NCBI RefSeq assembly: GCF_031127815.1
Contig: NZ_JARXHY010000007.1
Location: 124,001 to 188,000 of the forward strand
DNA length: 64,000 nucleotides
Direction of reading: 5' to 3'
DNA from: Pelagicoccus sp. SDUM812003
GTDB taxonomy: Bacteria > Verrucomicrobiota > Verrucomicrobiia > Opitutales > Opitutaceae
This document shows, piece by piece, positions 8,160 through 16,410 of this stretch. A model generated the notes under the pieces. The model did no database searches. It saw only the letters and a list, made by a program, of their open reading frames with translations, and was not told the DNA's origin. The first letter of the stretch is position 1, and each line of letters opens with the position of its first letter. Made by a program: the position numbers and the translations under genes.

Positions 8160-8289
8160 CAAGGTGGAACGGCTCGTCCTCGAGACGTTCAGAGCCGCGC
8201 TCCGTTCACGAGGCGTCGATCGAATACGAACTAGCCTCCTCGGAGGGTGACCGTTTTCGAACGCGCCCGGAGGTCGCGTTCCACCTTGG
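8159..8289. repeat. 131-bp element bounded by 13-bp perfect inverted repeats
   Basis: CCAAGGTGGAACG at 8159-8171 and CGTTCCACCTTGG at 8277-8289 are exact inverted copies. The right part also carries the REP-family core (CGCCCGGAGGTCGCGTTCCA). No coding capacity and no obvious target-site duplication are seen. It abuts the truncated third tRNA-tail unit. It resembles a REP doublet or a small non-autonomous element. Confidence 0.75.
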
Positions 8290-8322
8290 ACTCTTGCTTC
8301 GTCTGCTGTGACTGGGGAGGAG

Positions 8323-9948
8323 CTACGACTTGTAGTGGTCGAGCATGATATTGTATTTCTTCACCCGCAGGCCCATTTTGCGTTCGCTGATGCCGAGGCG
8401 ACGGGAGGCTTCGGCCATGTTGCTGCCGGTGTCCTTGAGCGAATCGACGATCATCTCGCGTTCCAGGGCTTCGATGGCGTCGGCCAGGGTGGCTTCCTCG
8501 TTTCGCTCCTTGGGGGACTTCTTTTGCAGCGTCGGGGGCAGGTGATGGGTTTTGACTGACTGCCCTTTGGCAAGCAGCACGGCCCGCTCCATGCAGTTTT
8601 CCAGTTCGCGCACGTTGCCTGGCCAATGGTAGCTCATGAGCAAATCGATAGCGGCGCTGGAGATGCGGATAGGCGTCTTTCGCTGACGTTTGGAATATTT
8701 TTCGATGAAGTGGTCGCAGAGCAGCAGCACGTCGCATTTGCGTTCGCGAAGAGGTGGCATGTAGATGGGGAAGACGTTGAGCCGGTAGTAAAGGTCTTCG
8801 CGAAAGGTTCCGTTGGCCATCATCTCTTCGAGATCCCTGCTGGTGGCGGCGATGACGCGCACGTCGGTTCGCTGGGTGGTTTGGCTGCCGACGCGCTCGA
8901 ACTCCTTTTCCTGCAGCACCCGCAGCAGTTTCACCTGAGTGGCGAGCGAGATGTCTCCGATCTCGTCTAGGAAAATGGTTCCGCCGTCCGCCAGTTCGAA
9001 ACGTCCCTTGCGCATGGAAAGGGCGCCGGTGAAGGCTCCTTTCTCGTGGCCGAAGAGCTCGCTTTCGATGATGGAGTCAGGCAGGGCGGCGCAGTTGAAT
9101 TTCACGAAGGGCTTCTTCACTCGGTCGCTTTTTTCGTGAAGCGCTTTCGCCACCAGTTCCTTGCCGGTGCCACTTTCGCCGCGTATCAGAACTGTGGTTA
9201 CGCTGCGAGCGACCTGATCGATGTGATAGTAGACCGAGCGCATCGCTCCGGAATTGCCGATCATGCCGTCCGGTCGGAAGCTTTTCTCTACCGCCTCCTG
9301 CAAGCGGTCGTTTTCTTCGCGCAAGCTCTGGATCTGCTCGCTGGCGTCTTGCCGAACGCGCGCCGCTTGGGCGATGATGGAGGCGATCATGGAGAGCAGT
9401 CTCAAATCCGCTTCCCATCCAAATCTGGGGTCGTGCTGCCGTTCGATGCTAAGGGTGCCGATAGCTTCCTCCTCGAATTTCATGGGAACGCACATCAGGC
9501 CGGTCCTAGGAGCGAGTTGAAGGCTTTGTATCAGATTTTCAGATACACCGTTCTCTTCAGCCCAAACCGCGAGGTCTGGCACGACCACAGGCTCTCGTTT
9601 CTCCATGGCGCGTTCCAACCGGTCGCCGATGATTTCCAGGTAGTCTTCGGGTGTGAAGTCCCTCGGCAAGCCCACCGCTTCTGAAAGAAGTAGCCCACCG
9701 GTGTCCCGGTTTCGAATGGCGATGGTGCCGCGTTCTAGACCCATCCAGTCGCGCAGTCGGTGAAGCACGGGGCTGACGACCTCGGTGAGATCGAAGCTCT
9801 TTTCGAGGGTTTGGCTGATGGCGAACATCATTCCGAGTTCGCGGACGGATCGGCAGTTGACGCCGGTCGAACGATTCAACAGCTCAAGCGATGGCCCCTC
9901 ACGGGCCAGGGCGCATCCCCCCACTTGACAGTTTGTATCGTGATTCAT
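8323..9948 (-). CDS. nifA: NifA-type sigma-54-dependent transcriptional activator
   Basis: 541 residues in the standard NifA layout. A GAF sensory domain (about residues 45-200) is followed by a coiled-coil linker and an AAA+ domain with Walker A GESGTGKE (257-264), the sigma-54 contact loop GAFTGA (304-309) and Walker B GTIFLDEIGD (323-332). A C-terminal Fis-like helix-turn-helix (SNMAEASRRLGISERKMG) ends the protein. It would activate nif transcription with RpoN. The inter-domain linker lacks the paired cysteines typical of oxygen-sensitive NifA of rhizobia. The N-terminus instead carries Cys7-x4-Cys12 and Cys32. No nifL is adjacent. It is divergent from nifH with a 334-base gap that holds the likely control sites. 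Confidence 0.93.
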   Translation of the reverse strand: MNHDTNCQVGGCALAREGPSLELLNRSTGVNCRSVRELGMMFAISQTLEKSFDLTEVVSPVLHRLRDWMGLERGTIAIRNRDTGGLLLSEAVGLPRDFTPEDYLEIIGDRLERAMEKREPVVVPDLAVWAEENGVSENLIQSLQLAPRTGLMCVPMKFEEEAIGTLSIERQHDPRFGWEADLRLLSMIASIIAQAARVRQDASEQIQSLREENDRLQEAVEKSFRPDGMIGNSGAMRSVYYHIDQVARSVTTVLIRGESGTGKELVAKALHEKSDRVKKPFVKFNCAALPDSIIESELFGHEKGAFTGALSMRKGRFELADGGTIFLDEIGDISLATQVKLLRVLQEKEFERVGSQTTQRTDVRVIAATSRDLEEMMANGTFREDLYYRLNVFPIYMPPLRERKCDVLLLCDHFIEKYSKRQRKTPIRISSAAIDLLMSYHWPGNVRELENCMERAVLLAKGQSVKTHHLPPTLQKKSPKERNEEATLADAIEALEREMIVDSLKDTGSNMAEASRRLGISERKMGLRVKKYNIMLDHYKS

Positions 9949-10067
9949 GATACCTGCTAGAAGAGCTAATTCTGCGCCTCGACAAGCTTCTGCTTAATGC
10001 TGGGCACAGTGTTCAGGAACGCTTATTCGAAGCATAAGTCGGGCCTAAGGATCTAACGGTTTTCCAA

Positions 10068-10115
10068 TCCTACCAAAACGTAGGATTTGGTCCTACATTT
10101 GACGTGAATGTAGGA
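10068..10115. promoter_or_regulatory. Four alternating TCCTAC/GTAGGA half-sites upstream of nifH
   Basis: TCCTAC at 10068-10073, GTAGGA at 10080-10085, TCCTAC at 10091-10096 and GTAGGA at 10110-10115. Neighbouring sites form perfect dyads, with start-to-start distances of 12, 11 and 19 bases. The block ends 167 bases before the nifH ATG, an enhancer-like distance. A canonical NifA site (TGT-N10-ACA) was not found anywhere in the nifA-nifH gap, so this block is the best candidate for the activator or another regulator to bind. Confidence 0.6.
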
Positions 10116-10215
10116 TTCTCGGGCCGGTTTTTTCGAGGGGAAACCCGATGTTAAAATAGAGATAAAAATTTTAAAACGCTCATGTGCAATGTGTTGCATG
10201 GGTCCAGGTGCGAGG

Positions 10216-10232
10216 TGGCACGGATGATGATT
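10216..10232 (+). promoter_or_regulatory. Candidate sigma-54 promoter of the nif operon
   Basis: TGGCACG at 10216-10222 matches the -24 element exactly. The -12 position reads ATGAT instead of TTGCA/T, so the invariant GC is GA. It lies about 50 bases before the nifH start, and an AT-rich tract (10151-10178) separates it from the half-site block, as a bending region would. An alternative is the perfect -12 box TTGCAT around 10190, which has a poor -24 box. Confidence 0.4.
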
Positions 10233-10234
10233 AA

Positions 10235-11158
<924 letters not shown>

Positions 11159-11180
11159 ACCTCTACTCCGCAGAACAAGA

Positions 11181-11220
11181 GAGCCTCCGTTTTAGCCGCT
11201 GCGTCGCAGTGGCCCGGCTC
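11181..11220 (+). other. Stem-loop between nifH and nifD
   Basis: The inner stem GCCGCTGC (11195-11202) and GCAGTGGC (11206-11213) pairs over 8 bp with one G-U. An outer GAGCC/GGCTC stem closes it. No T-run follows, so it more likely marks an mRNA 3' end or stabilises nifH mRNA than terminates all transcription. Nearer nifD, GTTAAC-CA-GTTAAC appears (from about 11232). Confidence 0.55.
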
Positions 11221-11258
11221 CCTAGCGCAAACCGTTAACCAGTTAACACCTATTTTGT

Positions 11259-12926
11259 ATGTCAGAAGAAACTACAAATAACGAAAGCCCAATGGGGCCA
11301 CATGGGCCATCTGCGGCGGAAGCTCGCGAGAAGATGTTGGAGGCCTACCCACGCAAGACTCAACGCAAGCGTGGCAAGCAGATGCTTGTAAACGAGTCGC
11401 CATCGACTCCAGCGGAGATCGGTGCCAACAGCCGAACCGTTCCAGGTATTATCACGCAACGTGGTTGTTCCTACGCAGGATGTAAAGGGGTGGTCATCGG
11501 ACCGATCTACGACATCCTCCATATCACTCACGGCCCGATCGGCTGTGGATTCTATAGCTGGCTCTCCCGTCGCAACATGACGAAGATCCGGGCCGAAGGC
11601 GAAACCAACTACCTGCAGTATTCAATGTCTACTGACATGCAGGAGGACCACATCGTCTTCGGCGGAGAGAAGCAGCTCGCTCAGGCCATTCAGGAAGCGT
11701 ACGACGAGTTCAAGCCCAAGGCGATCTCGGTTTATGCGACTTGTCCGGTCGGTTTGATCGGTGACGACATTCACTCGGTCTGCCGCACCATGAAGGAGAA
11801 GCTTGGTATCAACATCTTCGGCTTCTCTTGCGAAGGATACAAAGGCGTTTCCCAGTCCGCTGGTCACCACATCGCCAACAACGGCGTGTTCAAGCACATG
11901 ATCGGTTTGGATGACTCTCCAGTAGAGCACAAGTACAAGATCAACATCCTGGGCGAATACAACATCGGTGGAGACGCTTGGGAAATTGATCGCATCTTCG
12001 CTCGCTGCGGTATCAAGATTATCGGTACGCTATCGGGTGGTGTGAGCTACGGCGATATTTGCAACTGTCATATGGCCGACCTAAACGTGGTCATGTGCCA
12101 CCGTTCCATCAACTACATGGCGGAGATGATGGAAACGAAGTTCGGCATTCCCTGGTTCAAGGTGAATTTCATCGGACTCGAGGGTACCAAGAAGTCGCTG
12201 CGCAAGATCGCTCAATATTTCGGCGACAAGGAACTCATCGACAAGGTCGAGGAAGTCATCGCCGCGGAGATGGCGGAGGTCCGTCCAATCATCAACGATG
12301 TGAAGACTCGCACGACCGGCAAGACCGCAGCCCTCTTCGTGGGAGGCAGTCGCGCTCACCACTATCAGGATCTCTTCGAAGATATGGACATGAAGGTGAT
12401 CGCCGCCGGTTACGAGTTCGCCCACCGGGACGACTACGAAGGTCGCGACGTGCTGCCGAACATCAAGATCGACGCGGACAGCCGAAACATCGAGGAGCTC
12501 GAAGTGGAAGCCGATCCTGAGCGCTTCAATCTTCGCAAGACGGTGGATCGCAAGAAGTCCCTAGAGGACTCGGGATTCAGCTTCAGCGATTACGAAGGCA
12601 TGATGCGTCAGATGAAAAAGGATACGCTGGTCATCGACGACATCTCTCACCACGAGCTCGAAAAGCTCATCGAGTTCTACAAGCCGGACGTGATCGGATC
12701 AGGTATCAAGGACAAGTACGTCATCGAGAAGATGGGTGTACCCTGTAAGCAACTACACTCCTACGACTATGGAGGACCTTATGCCGGATTCAAGGGCGCG
12801 ATCAACTTCTTCAAGGAGATCGATCGCATGACTTCCACCAAAGTCTGGAAACTGACGCGTGCTCCTTGGCACGCCGGAGCCGGCGAATCTCCCGCATCGG
12901 AGGAGAAGGTCCCCGCTACGGTTTAG
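11259..12926 (+). CDS. nifD: Nitrogenase molybdenum-iron protein alpha chain
   Basis: 555 residues. It carries the FeMo-cofactor and half of the P-cluster. The P-cluster cysteines are Cys70, Cys96 and Cys162. The cofactor ligands are conserved: Cys280 in VMCHRSINY and His500 in LHSYDYGGPY; the His203-His204 pair in AGHHIAN is also present. The distance from Cys280 to His500 is about 53 residues longer than in the Azotobacter protein, owing to an insertion around residues 390-455. Such an insertion marks the anaerobe-type (group II, Clostridium-like) Mo-nitrogenases. No vnfG/anfG delta-subunit gene is present, which argues against an alternative nitrogenase. No strong ribosome-binding site precedes the ATG. 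Confidence 0.98.
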   Translation: MSEETTNNESPMGPHGPSAAEAREKMLEAYPRKTQRKRGKQMLVNESPSTPAEIGANSRTVPGIITQRGCSYAGCKGVVIGPIYDILHITHGPIGCGFYSWLSRRNMTKIRAEGETNYLQYSMSTDMQEDHIVFGGEKQLAQAIQEAYDEFKPKAISVYATCPVGLIGDDIHSVCRTMKEKLGINIFGFSCEGYKGVSQSAGHHIANNGVFKHMIGLDDSPVEHKYKINILGEYNIGGDAWEIDRIFARCGIKIIGTLSGGVSYGDICNCHMADLNVVMCHRSINYMAEMMETKFGIPWFKVNFIGLEGTKKSLRKIAQYFGDKELIDKVEEVIAAEMAEVRPIINDVKTRTTGKTAALFVGGSRAHHYQDLFEDMDMKVIAAGYEFAHRDDYEGRDVLPNIKIDADSRNIEELEVEADPERFNLRKTVDRKKSLEDSGFSFSDYEGMMRQMKKDTLVIDDISHHELEKLIEFYKPDVIGSGIKDKYVIEKMGVPCKQLHSYDYGGPYAGFKGAINFFKEIDRMTSTKVWKLTRAPWHAGAGESPASEEKVPATV

Positions 12927-12965
12927 TCGGTTCAGCGAACAACAATCAATAAGGAGATTTCTTCC

Positions 12966-14330
12966 ATGTTAGACGGAACCACAGCTGAAATTCGCGAGCG
13001 CAAGGCGCTGCGCATCAATCCGGCAAAAACCTGTCAGCCTATCGGCGCCATGTACGCGGCGCTAGGGGTGAACAAGTGTATGCCGCACTCCCACGGGTCG
13101 CAGGGGTGCTGCGCTTATCACCGCAGCCATTTGACTCGTACCTACAAGGAGCCAGTCGTTGCCACCACCAGCTCCTTCACCGAAGGCGCCTCGGTATTCG
13201 GTGGCTTGGCGAACCTGCAGACCGCCCTCGATAACATCTTCACCATCTACAATCCGGATATCGTGGCGGTTCACACCACTTGCTTGTCCGAGGTGATTGG
13301 CGACGACATTCCGATGATTATCAAGAAGTCGATCGAAAGCGGCAAGATTCCCGAGGGCAAGACTGTCATTCACGCCAATACGCCGAGCTTCGCTGGCAGT
13401 CACGTCACGGGTTATGCCAATCAGTTGGAAGCCTTCGTGAAGTACCTGTCGGAATCGACCGTCGAGGAGAAGAAAAACGTTATCAATCTCTTTCCGGGAT
13501 TCGTCGACCCGTCCGACATGCGTGAGATCAAGCGTCTCGCCAGCCTAGTTGGCGTAGAGTTCATCATGGCCACGGATACCTCCGATGTCCTGGACTCGCC
13601 AGCCGACGGAAGCTACCACATGTATCCAGATGGTGGTACAAAGATCGCCGAACTGAAGGCCATGGGCGATAGCTTCCTTTCTTTGGGGCTTGGTCCAACG
13701 GGTACTGAAGCCGGTACGAAAGCCTTGGAAAAGAAGTGCAACGTTCCGTTCAAGACCTTGGCTCTCCCGATCGGAGTATCCGCTACGGACGAGTTCGTCG
13801 ATGCCCTCCGGCTCGCTGGCGATACCTCAGTGCCAACCGAGCTCGAGTACGAGCGCGGCCGCTTGGTGGACATGATCAGCGATATGTCGCAGTATCTGCA
13901 CAACAAGAAGGTGGCGATCTTCGGGGATCCCGACCACCTCGATAGCATGGTCAGGTTCCTGGTGGAAATTGGCATGGAGCCAGCCATCGTTATCACGGGA
14001 ACACCTGGCAAGAAGTGGGAGCGCCAGATGAAGGAGCTCCTCCCTAACGCTGAAGTGAGAGCCTTCTCCGATATGCACTACATGCATCAGTGGATGAAGA
14101 ACAACTCAGTGGATCTTCTCATTGGCAACACCTACGGCAAACTGGTTGCCAAGGCGGAAAACATTCCGTTCGTACGCTTCGGCTTCCCGATCCTCGACCG
14201 GGTAGGCCACCGGGCGTTCCCTTTTGTTGGATACGTCGGAGCGATGCGCCTCATCGAGAAGATCACCGATCAGTTCTTCGACAAGCGCGACCGTGAGGAT
14301 CCAGATCACGAGACCGAGCTAATCTTCTAG
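12966..14330 (+). CDS. nifK: Nitrogenase molybdenum-iron protein beta chain
   Basis: 454 residues. It forms the alpha2-beta2 dinitrogenase with NifD and supplies the other P-cluster ligands, seen in SHGSQGCCAYHR and in TTCLSEVIGDD. It lacks the roughly 50-residue N-terminal extension of proteobacterial NifK, matching the insertion in NifD and the group II assignment. A strong AAGGAG lies 9 bases before the ATG, and the gap after nifD is only 39 bases. Downstream is a large hairpin before the ferritin gene. Confidence 0.98.
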   Translation: MLDGTTAEIRERKALRINPAKTCQPIGAMYAALGVNKCMPHSHGSQGCCAYHRSHLTRTYKEPVVATTSSFTEGASVFGGLANLQTALDNIFTIYNPDIVAVHTTCLSEVIGDDIPMIIKKSIESGKIPEGKTVIHANTPSFAGSHVTGYANQLEAFVKYLSESTVEEKKNVINLFPGFVDPSDMREIKRLASLVGVEFIMATDTSDVLDSPADGSYHMYPDGGTKIAELKAMGDSFLSLGLGPTGTEAGTKALEKKCNVPFKTLALPIGVSATDEFVDALRLAGDTSVPTELEYERGRLVDMISDMSQYLHNKKVAIFGDPDHLDSMVRFLVEIGMEPAIVITGTPGKKWERQMKELLPNAEVRAFSDMHYMHQWMKNNSVDLLIGNTYGKLVAKAENIPFVRFGFPILDRVGHRAFPFVGYVGAMRLIEKITDQFFDKRDREDPDHETELIF

Positions 14331-14344
14331 CCTTTTAGTTAGTT

Positions 14345-14403
14345 ATGCGAGCAGGGGGAGCCGACGGAGACGGTTCGGGCCATATTGCTCCCCCTGCACC
14401 CGC
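14345..14403 (+). other. Large stem-loop between nifK and the ferritin gene
   Basis: GCAGGGGGAGC at 14351-14361 and GCTCCCCCTGC at 14387-14397 are exact inverted copies of 11 bases. A further TATGCG/CGCATA pairing extends the stem outward past a small bulge. No T-run follows. It may act as an mRNA processing or stabilising barrier that sets the structural genes apart from the biosynthetic genes. Confidence 0.6.
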
Positions 14404-14448
14404 ATACTGAATACGCCGCCATCCCTTCATCTTTTTGCCAACCATCCT

Positions 14449-14943
14449 ATGAACGATTCCATTTCCAAAGCCCTTATCGACCAGGCCAATCACGAGCTCT
14501 ATGCGGCTCATTGCTACCACGCCATGTCGATCTGGTGCGAAACTAAAGACTACAGCGGCTTTGCCAAGTTCTTCGCCGAACAAGCGACTGAAGAACGCGA
14601 GCACGCGGAGAAATTTATAGATCACGTCATAGATAGAGGCGGATTTCCGGCTCTGACATCGATCGCTGTTCCACAAACTGAATACGGCTCGCTGAGCGAA
14701 ATCGCTCTCAAGGCCGAGGAGCTCGAGAAAGCCAATTCGAACGCGATCAAGAAGTGCTACGAGATTTCGTTGGAGACGAAGGACTACGAGTCTCAGCGCA
14801 TGCTACTTTGGTTCATAGACGAGCAGGTTGAAGAGGAAGCGTGGACCGAGAAAATGGTGACTCTGGTCAAGCGAATGGAGTGCCCCGGCGCTGCCTACAG
14901 TTTGGACAGGCACATCATCAAGGAGCTCGCTTCCGATGAATGA
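14449..14943 (+). CDS. Ferritin-like iron-storage protein inside the nif operon
   Basis: 164 residues, the usual length of bacterial non-heme ferritin (FtnA type). Helix motifs and ferroxidase-type ligands are visible: Glu16 in NHELYAAHCYHAM, the EEREHAEK motif (Glu49, His52), and the later FIDEQVEEE stretch. Such proteins oxidise Fe(II) and store iron in a 24-subunit shell; this has not been shown for this protein. It sits between nifK and nifE on the same strand, with 118 bases before it and only a short gap after. A role as an iron buffer for the many Fe-S clusters of nitrogenase, or as protection from iron/oxygen chemistry, is inferred from position. Confidence 0.85.
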   Translation: MNDSISKALIDQANHELYAAHCYHAMSIWCETKDYSGFAKFFAEQATEEREHAEKFIDHVIDRGGFPALTSIAVPQTEYGSLSEIALKAEELEKANSNAIKKCYEISLETKDYESQRMLLWFIDEQVEEEAWTEKMVTLVKRMECPGAAYSLDRHIIKELASDE

Positions 14944-15003
14944 CGGTTAGGAACGGGGATGGAGAGGGAAACAGTTTGTTCTGAGAGAAGGAGTTATCAG
15001 AAA

Positions 15004-16410
15004 ATGAATACGGGAGATCCAACAGGAGGCATACAGGTCTTGTCTGATCGTTCAGATCAGGTCTGGACCAAAGGGTCCGGAAAGGCGTTTGTCTGCGACA
15101 AGAAAAGCGCTGCCGGATCAGTGACTCAACGGGCCTGCGCCTTCTGTGGATCTCGCGTTGTTCTGTATCCCATCGCGGATGCTCTGCACATCGTGCATGG
15201 GCCCATCGGATGCGCGGTTTATAACTGGGATATCCGAGGAGCGCTCTCCTCCGGACCGCAGCTGCACCGCAACAGTTTTTCTACGGACCTCGCGGAAAAG
15301 GAGGTCGTTTTCGGAGGTGAAAAGAAGCTCAAGGCATCGCTCATCGAGCTGATTGACTACTACAAGCCCAAGGCGGCCTTCGTTTATTCCACCTGCATCG
15401 TTGGCGTCATCGGCGATGATGTGGAGGCGATTTGCAAAGTCGTTACCAAGGAAACCGGAATCGATGTCATTCCCGTCGACTCGCCAGGTTTCAAAGGAAC
15501 GAAGCGTAGCGGGTACCAAGCCGCTTGCGAAGCCGCGTATCGACTGGTAGGAACAGGAAGTACGGAAAATCTCGGCAAGTACACCATCAATTTGATGGGC
15601 GAGTTCAACATCGCTGGCGAAGCCTGGATGATTCGTCGCTATTTCGAGCAAATCGGTATCGAGGTTGTGGCTACGATTACCGGAGATGGGCGGGTCGATG
15701 ACCTGCGCCGCTGTCACGGAGCGAAGCTCAACCTGGTGCAGTGTTCCGGCTCCATGACTCATTTGGCCAAGCTGCTGAAGGACGAGCACGGCATTCCCAT
15801 GCAGCGCGTTTCCTTCTTCGGATTTGAGGATACGGCGCGAGCCATCTACGCAGCAGCGGAATTCTTCGGTGATCCGGAGATCATGCGCAAGGCCCAGGAA
15901 CTGGTTCGCAGCGAGATCGCGAAGTTCGCGCCCCAGATTCGTGACTACAAGAAGAAGCTGAAAGGTAAGAAGGCGGCCCTGTATGTCGGCGGCGCTTTCA
16001 AGGCTTTTTCCTTGGTGCTGGCGCTTCGAGCCCTTGGCATGAAAACGGTGCTTGCGGGTACGCAGACCGGCAGCGCCGAAGATTACGAGCAGCTCAAGGA
16101 GATTTGCGACGAAGGCACCGTGATCGTGGATGACTCGAATCCATTGGAGCTGGCGAAATTCGTCATCGAAAAGGACGTCGATCTCTTTATCGGCGGAGTT
16201 AAGGAGCGGCCGGTCGCCTACAAGTTGGGAGTCGCCTTCTGCGATCACAATCACGAGCGCAAGATCCCCTTGGCCGGATTCGAGGGCATGCTGAGCTTTG
16301 CGGAAGAAGTCGCAGCCAGCGTTCTGAGTCCCGTTTGGAAATTTGTTCCCAGACGGGAGGCTCTAGCAGTCGCCGCGTTTGAGGAAGCGAGGAAAGGAGA
16401 GGGAAAATGA
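15004..16410 (+). CDS. nifE: FeMo-cofactor scaffold protein NifE
   Basis: 468 residues from the ATG at 15004, chosen because AAGGAG lies 10 bases upstream; an in-frame ATG at 14959 would add 15 residues. It is a NifD paralogue that forms the NifEN scaffold on which the NifB-cofactor is matured with Mo and homocitrate. Cluster-ligand cysteines appear in QRACAFCGSR, HGPIGCAVY and YSTCIVGVIGDD. The MTHLAKLLKDEHGIP region matches the NifE family. Its stop overlaps the nifN start by 4 bases (ATGA), which indicates translational coupling and equal output of the two subunits. Confidence 0.95.
   Translation: MNTGDPTGGIQVLSDRSDQVWTKGSGKAFVCDKKSAAGSVTQRACAFCGSRVVLYPIADALHIVHGPIGCAVYNWDIRGALSSGPQLHRNSFSTDLAEKEVVFGGEKKLKASLIELIDYYKPKAAFVYSTCIVGVIGDDVEAICKVVTKETGIDVIPVDSPGFKGTKRSGYQAACEAAYRLVGTGSTENLGKYTINLMGEFNIAGEAWMIRRYFEQIGIEVVATITGDGRVDDLRRCHGAKLNLVQCSGSMTHLAKLLKDEHGIPMQRVSFFGFEDTARAIYAAAEFFGDPEIMRKAQELVRSEIAKFAPQIRDYKKKLKGKKAALYVGGAFKAFSLVLALRALGMKTVLAGTQTGSAEDYEQLKEICDEGTVIVDDSNPLELAKFVIEKDVDLFIGGVKERPVAYKLGVAFCDHNHERKIPLAGFEGMLSFAEEVAASVLSPVWKFVPRREALAVAAFEEARKGEGK

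Noticed and set aside
7797-8250. Overlapping open frames in the tRNA-tail repeats
   Set aside because: The repeat period (142) is not a multiple of three, frames differ from unit to unit, and they cover tRNA and terminator sequence.
11159-11258. nifI1/nifI2 PII genes between nifH and nifD
   Set aside because: The gap is only 100 bases and holds a stem-loop but no open frame of suitable size.
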